From assembly GCA_965261195.1 (NCBI GenBank), contig OZ253455.1, positions 3,906,001 through 3,970,000 on the forward strand: a stretch of 64,000 nt of DNA, read 5' to 3'. Both the position numbers and the translations under genes were made by a program. This DNA is from Bin87 sp965261195 (lineage in GTDB: Bacteria; Chloroflexota; Dehalococcoidia; Lucifugimonadales; UBA3495). How positions within the stretch are numbered: the stretch's first letter is position 1; each line of letters begins with the position of its first letter. The notes under the pieces are model-generated. The model did no database searches, was not told the DNA's origin, and worked only from the letters and a program-made list of their open reading frames with translations. Below are positions 35,933-44,256 of the stretch, one piece after another.

Positions 35933-36943
35933 TTACACCGGGATACCTTCGGTCGGTCGGTCGGCGTAAACGCCCTCGTACAGCGCTTCAGGGGCCGGCC
36001 AGGGAGATAATTCACCGAATTCCGCGGCCTGGACGACTTCCTCCTCAACGCTGGCGTCGATTTCTTCAAAATCCTCGACGGTGGCGATGCCTTCTTCGGT
36101 CAGCCAGTCGCGAAAGCGAGGAATTGGATCGCGGGACATCCAGTATTCTACCTCGGCATCGGGCCGATAGTTGGCCGGGTCGGCGACCGAGTGTCCGCGC
36201 AGTCGATAGGTTTTGGCGACGATGAACGCCGGCCCGGTGCCCGCCCTGACTTCCGCGTTCACCTTTTGCATCAAACCGCGCACGGCGAGCACGTCGTTGC
36301 CGTCCACCTCGTAGCGCGCCATGCCGTAGGCGGCGGCCATTTCGTGCAATGAATCCCACATCACCAGGGTTTCTTTGGACGAGGCGCCCATGCCGTAGAG
36401 GTTGTGCTCACAGAAGAAAATCACCGGCAGTTTCCAGATGGCCGCCAGGTTCATTGCCTCGTGGAATTCGCCCTCGTTGACGGCGCCGTCCCCGAAGAAG
36501 CACAACGCCACCTGATCGCCGCCGCGATATTGCACCGCCAGGGCGATGCCGGTGGCAATGGGCATCTGTCCGCCCACGATGGCGTAGCCGCCCATGAAGT
36601 TCAGTTCAGCGCTGAACATATGCATGGAGCCGCCTTTGCCCTTGCTGCACCCGGTGGCCTTGCCCATCAACTCAGCCATCACTTCGTTGCTGGTAATGCC
36701 GCGCACCAGGGCCTGACCGTGGTCGCGGTAGTGCGTTACCACGTAATCGTCGGGTCGCAGGGTGTTGATGGCGCCCACCGCGATGGCTTCTTCGCCGTTG
36801 TAGACGTGCAAAAAGCCCTTGATGTTGCCTCGTGTGTACTGCCGCTCCGACTCTCGCTCAAACTCGCGGATGAGCTTCATCTGCCGGTAGAATTCCAGCA
36901 AGTCGGATTTGGAAAGATTGGGAACATTCGCTGGTGTCAGCAT
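35933..36943 (-). CDS. pdhA: 2-oxoacid (pyruvate) dehydrogenase E1 component, alpha subunit
   Basis: The 336-residue protein has FLHVYNGEEAIAVGAINTL, HYRDHGQALVRG, and the ThDP-binding GDGAVNEGEFHEAMNLAAIW...EHN motif near residue 170. The phosphorylation-loop region (YRLRGHSVADPANYRPDAEV) follows. A good AGAGGAAGG precedes the ATG. It is 41 bp downstream of the E3 gene and 65 bp upstream of E1beta. Confidence 0.93.
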   Translation of the reverse strand: MLTPANVPNLSKSDLLEFYRQMKLIREFERESERQYTRGNIKGFLHVYNGEEAIAVGAINTLRPDDYVVTHYRDHGQALVRGITSNEVMAELMGKATGCSKGKGGSMHMFSAELNFMGGYAIVGGQMPIATGIALAVQYRGGDQVALCFFGDGAVNEGEFHEAMNLAAIWKLPVIFFCEHNLYGMGASSKETLVMWDSLHEMAAAYGMARYEVDGNDVLAVRGLMQKVNAEVRAGTGPAFIVAKTYRLRGHSVADPANYRPDAEVEYWMSRDPIPRFRDWLTEEGIATVEDFEEIDASVEEEVVQAAEFGELSPWPAPEALYEGVYADRPTEGIPV

Positions 36944-36983
36944 ATCCCTTCCTCTGGGCAGTCGTTCTCGGCCAAGTGTTGAG

Positions 36984-38384
36984 TTACATATGCAGGACGC
37001 GGCCTTCGGCGTCCAGCGCTGCCTCGTGCACCATTTCGGAGATGGTAGGGTGAGCGTGCACGGCCCAACCCAGTTCCAGTGTGGTTCCTTCCAGCAGTTT
37101 GGTCATTGACAGTTCGCCGAGGAGCTCGGTAACTTCGGGGCCGCACAAGTGTCCGCCCAGCAATTCGCCGTATTTGGCGTCGATGACCAGTTTGACCAGG
37201 CCGTCGTTTTCGCCCATTGCCACGGCTTTGCCGCTGGCCTGGACGTTGAACCGACCAATTTTGACATCGTAACCCTGCTCGCGGGCCTGGGCTTCGGTCA
37301 AGCCCATCGATGCCACTTGCGGGTGGCAATAGGTGGCGCGGGGCATCATTGTGTAGTCGAGCGGCTGAGTTTCTTCGCCGGCGATGGCCTCGACCGCGGT
37401 AACGCCCTGGGCGGATGCGACGTGAGCCAGGGCCAGTTTGCCGGTGACGTCGCCGACGGCATAGATGCCGGGCACGTTGGTAGCCATGCGGTCGTCGATG
37501 TTTATGTAACCCCGTTCAGTGTCCACTCCGACGGTTTCCAGGCCCAGGGATTCGGTGTTGGGTTGCACACCGATGGCGACCAGTACCTTGTCGTAGCGCA
37601 GGGTTTCGGTGGCGCCGTCCTGGTCGATGGTAAGGGTAACGCCGGTTGCGTCGGCGCTGGCCGCCGTAACACCGGCGCCGGTACGCAGCTCGATGCCCTC
37701 GCGACCGAAGGCCCGTTCCAGCTGCTGGCTGATTTCTTCATCTTCGTTGGGCACCAGGCGCGGCAACAATTCGATTATGGTTACTTTGGCGCCGTACATT
37801 CGGTACACGTAGGCGAATTCCACGCCGATGGCGCCGCCGCCGACGATGGCGATGGAGTCGGGCACATCCTCCGCAACGATGGCTTCCCGACTGGTGATGA
37901 TGCGTTGGCCGTCCACGGGCAGGGGCGGAATGCTGCGGGGCCTAGCTCCGGTGGCCACGATGATGTTGCGCGCGCTGATGCGGGAGGTTTGGCCATCGGC
38001 TCCGGCTACGTCAACGGCGGTTGGCGAGGCGATGGTGGCTTGCCCGGCGATGTGCTCGATGTTGTTTTTGCGGAGCAGGAAACCGATGCCGCGCGTCATC
38101 CGGTCGACGACCTGCCGGCTGCGTGCTACGGCAACGCTGTAATCCGCGCGGAAGTTGTCAAAATGCAGTCCGAACTGGTCGGCCCGATGGATGTAGGAAA
38201 GGATTTCGGCGTTTTTGAGCAGGGCCTTGGATGGGATGCAGCCCCAATTAAGACAGACGCCGCCGAGGGCGTCCCGCTCGATGACACAGGATTTGAGGCC
38301 AAGTTGGCCGGCTCTGATGGCCGCAACGTATCCGCCCGGCCCGCCACCTATAACTGCTACATCATACTCGGAATCGGTTGCCAT
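36984..38384 (-). CDS. lpdA: Dihydrolipoyl dehydrogenase (E3)
   Basis: The 466-residue flavoprotein contains the FAD-binding VIGGGPGGYVAAIRAGQLG, the redox disulfide GGVCLNWGCIPSK, the NAD-binding IAIVGGGAIGVEFAYVY, the second FAD segment GIYAVGDVTG, and the catalytic HAHPTISEMVHE. It reoxidises dihydrolipoamide on E2. It is the first gene of the E3-E1alpha-E1beta-E2 operon. Confidence 0.95.
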   Translation of the reverse strand: MATDSEYDVAVIGGGPGGYVAAIRAGQLGLKSCVIERDALGGVCLNWGCIPSKALLKNAEILSYIHRADQFGLHFDNFRADYSVAVARSRQVVDRMTRGIGFLLRKNNIEHIAGQATIASPTAVDVAGADGQTSRISARNIIVATGARPRSIPPLPVDGQRIITSREAIVAEDVPDSIAIVGGGAIGVEFAYVYRMYGAKVTIIELLPRLVPNEDEEISQQLERAFGREGIELRTGAGVTAASADATGVTLTIDQDGATETLRYDKVLVAIGVQPNTESLGLETVGVDTERGYINIDDRMATNVPGIYAVGDVTGKLALAHVASAQGVTAVEAIAGEETQPLDYTMMPRATYCHPQVASMGLTEAQAREQGYDVKIGRFNVQASGKAVAMGENDGLVKLVIDAKYGELLGGHLCGPEVTELLGELSMTKLLEGTTLELGWAVHAHPTISEMVHEAALDAEGRVLHM

Positions 38385-38541
38385 TAATCTATCCAGAATA
38401 CCGGTTGTTGAGGTACGAGCGAGGGATTGAATGAGCCAATCGCAGGCGCAATCACGGGATTAGTCGCCAGCGATTTCCCGGCACGGTTGACTGACGCATT
38501 ATAGCGTCCGGTGTCGGGAGCGGCAAGTTGGGGGTAGCCGT

Positions 38542-38654
38542 GTAACTGTTCACGTTTGAGGGGACGGAATGGGTTTGCAGAGAAAATTCGTGCTTGGCTG
38601 CCCCTCAGCAAGAGGCCGGATAGCCTGTAGGTCCCCTCAAGTCTGAACAGTTAC
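38542..38654. repeat. MITE, 113 bp, copy 1 (IS66-like ends)
   Basis: It starts GTAACTGTTCACGTTTGAGG and its other end, read inverted, is GTAACTGTTCAGACTTGAGG. The flanks are GTAGCCGT (38534-38541) and GTAGCCGG (38655-38662), an 8-bp target duplication with one mismatch. GTAA-type ends and 8-bp duplications are typical of IS66-family mobilisation. The rest of the 38385-38701 gap shows no gene. Confidence 0.93.
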
Positions 38655-38668
38655 GTAGCCGGCCCTGC

Positions 38669-38674
38669 TATAAT
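38669..38674 (+). promoter_or_regulatory. -10 hexamer next to the MITE end
   Basis: TATAAT lies 28 bp before the ATG of the coiled-coil gene. TGAACA inside the MITE end (38644-38649) is the nearest -35 candidate, at 19 bp, so the insertion may have supplied or replaced the -35. Confidence 0.4.
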
Positions 38675-38701
38675 GTGCCTGTGGGCAACCGAGGCGACTC
38701 A

Positions 38702-39481
38702 ATGACTACCATCAACACATCGGACGATCTCATCCGCGCGTTGCGCCAGCAGCCGGAGTTGCTGGAAACCGTGCGTACGCTGCTCTTCAATGAGGAATTG
38801 CTCAGCTTGCCTCGGCAACTGGCGGAGTATGCTCGCATTACCAACGAGCGGCTGGACGGGCTGGAAGCCCGGATGGACCGTCTCGACGCGAGGGTTGATC
38901 AGTTCGTTGCGGCCACCCGGGAACAATTTCGGCTGGTTCACGAGCGGTTGGACCGATTAGAAAGCGACGTGGCCGAACTCAAAACCGACGTGGCCGAACT
39001 GAAAACCGACGTGAAGCGTCTTGATGACAATGTTGGAGGACTCATCGGCAGCGACCTGGAACGCCGCACCCGTGAGAGCATACTTAACATCGCCAAAGAC
39101 GAACTGAATCTGACCCGTGGGCGCATCTTGCTGGGGGAAGCCGGAGGCATGGACCAGCAACTCCGCGAGGCTATCGAACGCGCCGAAGAGCAAGGCCTCA
39201 TCACCGGCGAGCAGGTAGATAATCTTCACGTTGCGGACATCATCATCCGCGCCCGTCGGGCCAGTGACCGGAAGTACATCCACGCAGTAGTCGAAGTATC
39301 CCGAACTATCAAGGACCGGGACATTGACCGGGCGGCGGACCGGGCAGATACCCTTGCCGCCGTTGTTGGAGATGAAGCCATCGCCGTAGTGATCGGCAGG
39401 ATAGTCCAACCTCAACAGGTTGAAACGGCCCGGCGCAGGAATACCACAGTGCTCACACCCACTTCCCTTGAAACCACCTAA
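38702..39481 (+). CDS. Coiled-coil protein with C-terminal nuclease-like region
   Basis: The 259-residue product has a long heptad-repeat helix (LDGLEARMDRLDARVDQF through LDRLESDVAELKTDV), including a 21-bp tandem duplication giving DVAELKT twice. The C-terminal domain (ILNIAKDELNLTRGRILLGE; IHAVVEVSRTIKDRDIDRA) resembles the PD-(D/E)xK-like proteins with coiled coils common in cyanobacteria and Chloroflexi. Asp and VVEVS supply possible acidic residues, but catalysis is unproven. ATG 38702 follows GAGG. Oppositely oriented MITE copies lie 47 bp upstream and 23 bp downstream. Confidence 0.65.
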   Translation: MTTINTSDDLIRALRQQPELLETVRTLLFNEELLSLPRQLAEYARITNERLDGLEARMDRLDARVDQFVAATREQFRLVHERLDRLESDVAELKTDVAELKTDVKRLDDNVGGLIGSDLERRTRESILNIAKDELNLTRGRILLGEAGGMDQQLREAIERAEEQGLITGEQVDNLHVADIIIRARRASDRKYIHAVVEVSRTIKDRDIDRAADRADTLAAVVGDEAIAVVIGRIVQPQQVETARRRNTTVLTPTSLETT

Positions 39482-39504
39482 TACGGAACGCTGCCGGGTG
39501 AGGG

Positions 39505-39617
39505 GTAACTGTTCAGACTTGAGGGGACCTACAGGCTATCCGGCCTCTTGCTGAAGGGCAGTCAAGCACGAATTTCCTCTGCAAACCCATTCCGTCCCCT
39601 CAAACGTGAACAGTTAC
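39505..39617. repeat. MITE, 113 bp, copy 2 (inverted relative to copy 1)
   Basis: It starts GTAACTGTTCAGACTTGAGG and ends with the inverted CGTTTGAGGGG end. It is flanked by a perfect 8-bp duplication, GGTGAGGG, at 39497-39504 and 39618-39625. Confidence 0.95.
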
Positions 39618-39692
39618 GGTGAGGGCGCGGCGGTGGCGGTTGCCTGACGGGTCTGTTAGAATTGTGGCACTTGAACTGGAGTTGATAGGACG

Positions 39693-39884
39693 ATGCGCAT
39701 TGCTGGCCTCGGTCTCCCCGAACTACTTATCATCCTGCTGGTGGTGCTGCTGATTTTCGGCGCCTCTCGGTTGCCGGGAGTTGGCTCCGCTCTGGGCAAG
39801 GGTATTCGATCGTTCAAAACATCGGTAACCGGCGAGGACGAAAAACCTGGCACGGAGACCGGAACCAACGAACAGAACACCTGA
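39693..39884 (+). CDS. tatA: Twin-arginine translocase subunit TatA
   Basis: The 63-residue protein has a single N-terminal membrane helix (LPELLIILLVVLLIFGA), the FG-A-LP hinge of the family, an amphipathic helix (LGKGIRSFKTSV) and a charged tail. It forms the pore-lining element of the Tat pathway for folded proteins. It converges on tatC, with a terminator between them. Confidence 0.9.
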   Translation: MRIAGLGLPELLIILLVVLLIFGASRLPGVGSALGKGIRSFKTSVTGEDEKPGTETGTNEQNT

Positions 39885-39910
39885 CCGACGGTCAACAAAC
39901 GCTGCAATTT

Positions 39911-39938
39911 GGGGCGCGGGTACACCGCGTCCCTTTTT
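39911..39938 (+). terminator. Intrinsic terminator of tatA
   Basis: GGGGCGCGG and CCGCGTCCC form a 9-bp stem (one G-T pair) with a 5-base loop, followed directly by TTTTT. Confidence 0.8.
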
Positions 39939-39947
39939 GTGCCCGCG

Positions 39948-40694
39948 TTATTCGCTGGAGGCCGTGGGCGCGGAAGGGCGACGGCCGGCGAAACGGGCCA
40001 GCAGGATTCCCAGCTCATACAGAATGATCAACGGGCCGGCGACGATGGCCTGATTCACCGGGTCGATGGTGGGCGTGATGGCGGCGGCGATTACGAAAGC
40101 TGCCACCAGCCAGAGGCGACGGAACCGGGCGAACCCGCTGGCTCGCACGATGCCCAGGATCGCCAATACGTACATCACCAGCGGAGTTTCAAAAGAAATG
40201 CCCAGCCAGAACAGCAGCCGCACCATAATGCTGATCAAGTTGCTGATGCGGATGAGTGGTTCGGCGACGTCTCCACCGAAGGTGAGCAGAAATTTCAGGG
40301 CCGGCGGAATCATCACGAAGTATCCGAACGCCATGCCGCCGACGAAGGCTAACAGCGCCGCCGGCAGGAAGGAAAACAGTATTCTCCGCTCGCGCGGGGT
40401 CAAACCGGGGGCGACGAACCGGATGGCGTTGTACAAAATGACGGGCAGCGCCAGCACGAAGCCGCCCAGCAGCGACACCCGCACCGTGGTGCCGAGCAAC
40501 TCGGTTACCTCGGTGTAGATGGGTCGGAATCCATCGTCGCCGGCCACTTCCCGGGCGGGTCGGATCAGAAACTCAAAAATATCCAGGTAGAAGTAGAAGG
40601 CAACCGCGGCCCCGATGAGCAGCGCCACGACGCAGACCAACAGGCGCGTGCGCAGTTCCCGGAAGTGTTCCCCCAGCGAAACCGGTTCGCTCAT
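39948..40694 (-). CDS. tatC: Twin-arginine translocase subunit TatC
   Basis: The 248-residue, six-helix protein begins MSEPVSLGEHFRELRTRLLV, the typical TatC start, and contains PVILYNAIRFVAPGLTPRER and GISFETPLVMYVLAILGIV (with the conserved Phe-Glu). It is the receptor for twin-arginine signal peptides. It follows the TatB-like gene on the same strand. Confidence 0.93.
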   Translation of the reverse strand: MSEPVSLGEHFRELRTRLLVCVVALLIGAAVAFYFYLDIFEFLIRPAREVAGDDGFRPIYTEVTELLGTTVRVSLLGGFVLALPVILYNAIRFVAPGLTPRERRILFSFLPAALLAFVGGMAFGYFVMIPPALKFLLTFGGDVAEPLIRISNLISIMVRLLFWLGISFETPLVMYVLAILGIVRASGFARFRRLWLVAAFVIAAAITPTIDPVNQAIVAGPLIILYELGILLARFAGRRPSAPTASSE

Positions 40695-40715
40695 CGTCGT
40701 CAGTATACTCGGGTG

Positions 40716-41063
40716 TCAGGATACGCGGGTGTCAGGATCGGTTGGAGACTCGACCGACGCCTCGGTCCGGTCTGCTGGCGTCGCGTCGTTTTGGGCTTGC
40801 AGGTGCGCCGGCATGGGCAGGGGCGCAGACGGCGGCGGCGGCGGAGCATCCGGCGGGGGGGTTGCGGCGGGTGCATTGCGCTGGTTGATGTCATCATCGG
40901 TGACGGATGCCGCGTCCATCACGTCGGTGAACGTGCGCCGGGCTTCCCGCACCACCTTGCCGATGGTACGGGCGGCGTCCATAGTTTTACCCGGCCCCAG
41001 GGCGATGAACGCAACCAGCAGGATCACCACCATTTCCATCGTGCCGATGCCGAATACGTTCAT
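40716..41063 (-). CDS. tatB: TatA/TatB-family protein
   Basis: The 115-residue product begins MNVFGIGTMEMVVILLVAFI with the GPGK hinge, an amphipathic helix (AARTIGKVVREARRTFTDV) and a long Pro-rich tail (ATPPPDAPPPPPSAPLP). Position beside tatC and length favour a TatB role. Its start overlaps the stop of the RumA-Maf gene by 4 bases, so the Tat genes depend on the same transcript. Confidence 0.8.
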   Translation of the reverse strand: MNVFGIGTMEMVVILLVAFIALGPGKTMDAARTIGKVVREARRTFTDVMDAASVTDDDINQRNAPAATPPPDAPPPPPSAPLPMPAHLQAQNDATPADRTEASVESPTDPDTRVS

Positions 41064-42985
41064 GGCAGATTCGGAGGGTGGTGCGGAAGTTTATGCTGAA
41101 GTTCATGCGGTACGCGAAACGGGCACTCGCTGAGGCAGCCGTCGGGAACTGAGGCGTCGGTGGCGGACGGCAAGTTACAGCCCAGGTCGGCGAGCATTTC
41201 TACGACTCGGCACACGGGCAAACCCATCACGTTTGAATAGCACCCGCGCAGCAAGCTGGCGGGCCGGAAGTCATCATCCTGAATGGCGTAGGCGCCGGCC
41301 TTGTCCATCGGTGTGCCGCTGGCGATGGAGCGTTCCATCTCGGCGTCGGTAAACTCGCGCATCAACACGTCTGCCGACATGGAATCGGTGAGGCAGCGGC
41401 CCGTGGCGGCGTCGAGGATGGTCATTCCGGTAATTACCTGATGCTGCGTGCCTCGCAAACGGGACAGCATGGCCCTGGCATCCGCGGCATCGGCCGGCTT
41501 GGCGATGGATTCGCCGTTCAGCACGACGGTACTGTCGGCTCCGATGTAGTAACCGGCAGCCCCGTTTTCGGCAGCCCCGTTTTCGGCGGCCGCTGAAGCG
41601 AGGGCCTTCTCGCGGGACAGGCGGCGCACCAGGTCCGTAGCAGATTCGTCAGGGATCTGATCCTCGGGGATATTGGATGGCGCTATCCGGAATTTGATGC
41701 CCAACCCGGACAGTAGTTCGCGGCGCCGCGGTGACGCGGAAGCCAACACGACATCTGCGGCGGGCGGTTTCAGCGTCAACGTGGCCACGCATTCGACGTG
41801 ATGGGTCTGCGGGAACATATCCACCGGCTGGACAGATTCCAGGCGATAGCGGCGGCATAGGGTGCGCAGGTCTCGCGCCAGGGTTTCCGGGTTGCAGGAC
41901 ACGTAGGCGATGCGTTTGGGGGCCTGTTGCAGCAACGCGTCCAGCGCCGGCTGTTGGCATCCGGAGCGGGAAGGGTCCAGCACTACGGCGTCCGGAGTTT
42001 CCCGGAGGTCCGGCAGCACTTCTTCCACCTTGCCGGTTACGAACCGCACGTTCGACAATCCAGCCGCGTTTTCGAGGGCATCGGCGATGGCGGCGGTCGA
42101 TTCCTCCACCGCAATCACCTGTGCGGCATCGGGCGACAGCAGCACGGCGAAGGTGCCCACGCCGGCGTAGGCGTCCAGCACCGTTTCGCGTCCGGTCAAC
42201 TGCAACGCGTCGCGCACCAGCTGCACCAGTCGCGCGGCCTGGGCGACGTTTACCTGGAAGAAGGATGGCGAGGCGACCCAAAACTCCTGGCCGGCCACCG
42301 ACTCCCGATACCTTTTCTGTCCGCTGGTTATCGATATTTCCGGGTCATCCAGCGTGGGCTGGATCAGGTAGTCGCCGGTTACGGAGGAGGCGCGGATGGA
42401 CAGCTGCGAGGTCTCGGAGGCGTGGCCCTGCAACTCGGCCAGCAGGCGGTTGATGCCATCGTGCATCAGCATACATCGGTCGATGCGGACGAAGCGGCGG
42501 CGCTCGCGGTGTACGAATCCCAATGCCCCGGTGGAACGCCACACGGTGAAGCGGGCGTGGTTGCGATAACCGTGCGGTTCTGGCGCCGGGATCGCCCCCA
42601 GCACCGGCGGCTGGTGGAACGAACCGATGCGTTCCAGGGCGTCGCGCACGATGGCGGTCTTGATGCGGAGCTGCGCCTGGTAATCAACGTGCTGCCACTG
42701 GCATCCAGTGCATTGGCCAAAGTAACCGCACGGAGGATCCACGCGGTCGGGCGATGGCTCGATAACCCGAGTAACCTGAGCGGCTACGTAGCGACGGCGG
42801 CGGGCGACAATTTCCGCTTCCACAGTTTCGCCGGGGATACCGCCAAAGACGAAGACATCCTCGTCAGCATTCCTGGCCATCGCCTCGCCGAGGCGACCCC
42901 AGGAATGCAGGGATAATTTCACGATGTCGCCCCGTTCGAGAGGGCGAGCGGAAGTTGCAACTACGGTATCAACCATGGGAAACAT
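41060..42985 (-). CDS. Fusion of RumA-type rRNA uracil-C5 methyltransferase and Maf nucleotide pyrophosphatase
   Basis: Residues about 1-400 form a RumA/TrmA-like enzyme. It has a TRAM domain (VKLSLHSWGRLGEAMA), Fe-S cluster cysteines (CGYFGQCTGCQW), a SAM motif (LDAYAGVGTFAVLLSP), the catalytic region IAYVSCNPETLARDL, and the end FPQTHHVECVATLTL. A Maf domain follows with no gap: VVLASASPRRRELLSGLG, GADSTVVLNGESIAKP, MDKAGAYAIQDDD, SNVMGLP. A 15-bp tandem duplication (AAENG twice) lies in its loop. Maf proteins remove non-canonical NTPs. The exact start is uncertain (42976, 42985 or 43009). Confidence 0.88.
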   Translation of the reverse strand: MFPMVDTVVATSARPLERGDIVKLSLHSWGRLGEAMARNADEDVFVFGGIPGETVEAEIVARRRRYVAAQVTRVIEPSPDRVDPPCGYFGQCTGCQWQHVDYQAQLRIKTAIVRDALERIGSFHQPPVLGAIPAPEPHGYRNHARFTVWRSTGALGFVHRERRRFVRIDRCMLMHDGINRLLAELQGHASETSQLSIRASSVTGDYLIQPTLDDPEISITSGQKRYRESVAGQEFWVASPSFFQVNVAQAARLVQLVRDALQLTGRETVLDAYAGVGTFAVLLSPDAAQVIAVEESTAAIADALENAAGLSNVRFVTGKVEEVLPDLRETPDAVVLDPSRSGCQQPALDALLQQAPKRIAYVSCNPETLARDLRTLCRRYRLESVQPVDMFPQTHHVECVATLTLKPPAADVVLASASPRRRELLSGLGIKFRIAPSNIPEDQIPDESATDLVRRLSREKALASAAAENGAAENGAAGYYIGADSTVVLNGESIAKPADAADARAMLSRLRGTQHQVITGMTILDAATGRCLTDSMSADVLMREFTDAEMERSIASGTPMDKAGAYAIQDDDFRPASLLRGCYSNVMGLPVCRVVEMLADLGCNLPSATDASVPDGCLSECPFRVPHELQHKLPHHPPNLP

Positions 42986-43040
42986 ACTATCATTTATCGC
43001 ACAGCCCACGCCCCTTGCCGGGCGAGCTCATGCGTACTCA

Positions 43041-43155
43041 CTGTGTCATTGCGAGAAGCATAGCGACGTGGCAGCCTCGATGAGGTCGAACTTAAGTGGA
43101 CGAACCGCCGCTGCTACGGCGACGGGATTGCCACGCTACGCTCGCAATGACAAAG
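43041..43155. repeat. Palindromic intergenic repeat (GTCATTGCGAG type)
   Basis: GTCATTGCGAGAAGCATAGC is mirrored by the inverted GCTACGCTCGCAATGAC. Related to 3224-3340. The remainder of 43010-43327 holds this repeat and the trxA promoter. Confidence 0.8.
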
Positions 43156-43203
43156 TGGGTACGCATCAGGACAAAGTGGGTAGGCGCGATGACAGTGGCT
43201 CGG

Positions 43204-43230
43204 TTGACCGACCGCAGGGGCGGGTATAAT
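43204..43230 (+). promoter_or_regulatory. Putative sigma70 promoter of trxA-selC
   Basis: TTGACC at 43204-43209 and TATAAT at 43225-43230 are separated by 15 bp, slightly short. The start of trxA is about 98 bp downstream. Confidence 0.55.
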
Positions 43231-43327
43231 ATTATTGACATCCGGCGTGCGCAATCGGTACTGTTGCTCGGTGCCCGCTGCCAAACGCCAATCAGATTAA
43301 CCCCTTAGACCCGTAGAGGAGGGCATC

Positions 43328-43657
43328 ATGCCTGAACCGATAAATGTGACTGGCGACAACTGGCAAGCCAGCGTAATGGATTCGGATTTGCCGGTGTTGG
43401 TGGATTTCTGGGCCGAGTGGTGCGGGCCGTGCAAGATGATTGCCCCTGCCGTCCACGACCTGGCGCTGGAATATGAAGGCAAACTGAACGTAGCCAAGCT
43501 GGATGTGGACAACGACCCCGACATCGCGGCGAAGTACGGCATCCGCAGCATCCCGGCGCTGATTTTCTTCAAGAACGGCCAGCCGGTTGACCAGATTATC
43601 GGCGCGCAGCCCAAGCCGGCGCTGAAGCGCAAGATTGAAGCGGTGCTGGAGAGCTAA
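43328..43657 (+). CDS. trxA: Thioredoxin
   Basis: The 109-residue protein has the WAEWCGPCKMIAP active site, the cis-Pro segment IRSIPALIFFKNGQP and normal thioredoxin length. It is a cytoplasmic disulfide reductant. GAGGAGGG precedes the ATG. The tRNA-Sec gene begins 13 bp after its stop, so the two may share a transcript. Confidence 0.96.
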   Translation: MPEPINVTGDNWQASVMDSDLPVLVDFWAEWCGPCKMIAPAVHDLALEYEGKLNVAKLDVDNDPDIAAKYGIRSIPALIFFKNGQPVDQIIGAQPKPALKRKIEAVLES

Positions 43658-43670
43658 CCCGTCTGACCCT

Positions 43671-43767
43671 GGGAGTGGATGGGGCCCGGTGGCTCTTGCG
43701 GACTTCAAATCCGTTATGCCTCGTGACGAGCGGGGTAGGTGGGTTCGACTCCCTCGCACTCCCGCCA
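43671..43767 (+). tRNA. selC: tRNA-Sec (anticodon UCA)
   Basis: The 97-nt gene includes an encoded CCA end. The anticodon loop is CTTCAAA (anticodon TCA at 43705-43707). The D arm is the 6-bp stem with 4-base loop peculiar to tRNA-Sec (43681-43696). There is a long variable arm (CTCG-TGA-CGAG), the T loop TTCGACT, and G as discriminator. The acceptor pairs GGGAGTG with CACTCCC. Two mismatches (43678/43756 and 43740/43754) lie in the acceptor-T stack, which should have 13 pairs. Its presence implies UGA-directed selenocysteine insertion, with selA, selB and selD expected elsewhere. Confidence 0.9.
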
Positions 43768-43774
43768 AAGACTA

Positions 43775-43976
43775 GGGCGTGTTGACATTTCCCCGTCATT
43801 CCCGCGCAAGCGGGAATCCAAAGATTCTATCAGCCAACTGCGTTCTCCTTGCCGGGACGTTCCTGGATTCCCGCCTGCGCGGGAATGACGGGAGTAAGGC
43901 GGGAATCGGGAATACGGTGGGGGATGACGAAATGGAGTATGCCGAATCGTCTCATATAGCAAATGTCAACAGGGCC
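43775..43976. repeat. MITE with IS5-type ends, next to selC
   Basis: The ends are GGGCGTGTTGACATTT and, inverted, GGCCCTGTTGACATTT, flanked by TA on both sides (43773-43774, 43977-43978). The 12-base core TGTTGACATTTC is shared with the ends of the complete IS5 at 57205-58011, its probable source of transposase. Inside are two copies of the ATTCCCGC-N4-GCGGGAAT hairpin (43798-43817, 43867-43886). Confidence 0.75.
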
Positions 43977-44135
43977 TAACTAAAAACCCGTGATTTCGCC
44001 CTATTTTCCTACTCGAATCGAGAGGAAAATAGGACTTTTTATGTCTTGGTTGTTCCGAGACCATCCGGTAGATCCGAAAAGTTTGGGTATATTGTTAGGT
44101 ACATTCGTCGCGTATACCAACCGGAGCTTGCAGGA

Positions 44136-44249
44136 GTAACTGTTCACGTTTGAAGGGACGGGGTTAGCTTGCAAAGCAAATTTCGTGCTTGGACATCCGT
44201 CCACAACCAGTCGGAAAGGCCGAAGACCCCCTCAAGTCTGAACAGTTAC
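44136..44249. repeat. MITE, 114 bp, copy 3 (IS66-like ends)
   Basis: Same family as 38542. A perfect 8-bp duplication, TTGCAGGA, flanks it at 44128-44135 and 44250-44257. It inserted directly in front of the integrase fragment, whose ATG uses the last base of the duplication. No gene is seen between 43977 and 44135. Confidence 0.95.
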
Positions 44250-44256
44250 TTGCAGG

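Noticed and set aside
38534..39625. Composite transposon made of two MITEs
   Set aside because: Each MITE has its own, different 8-bp duplication, which shows separate insertions instead of one composite unit.
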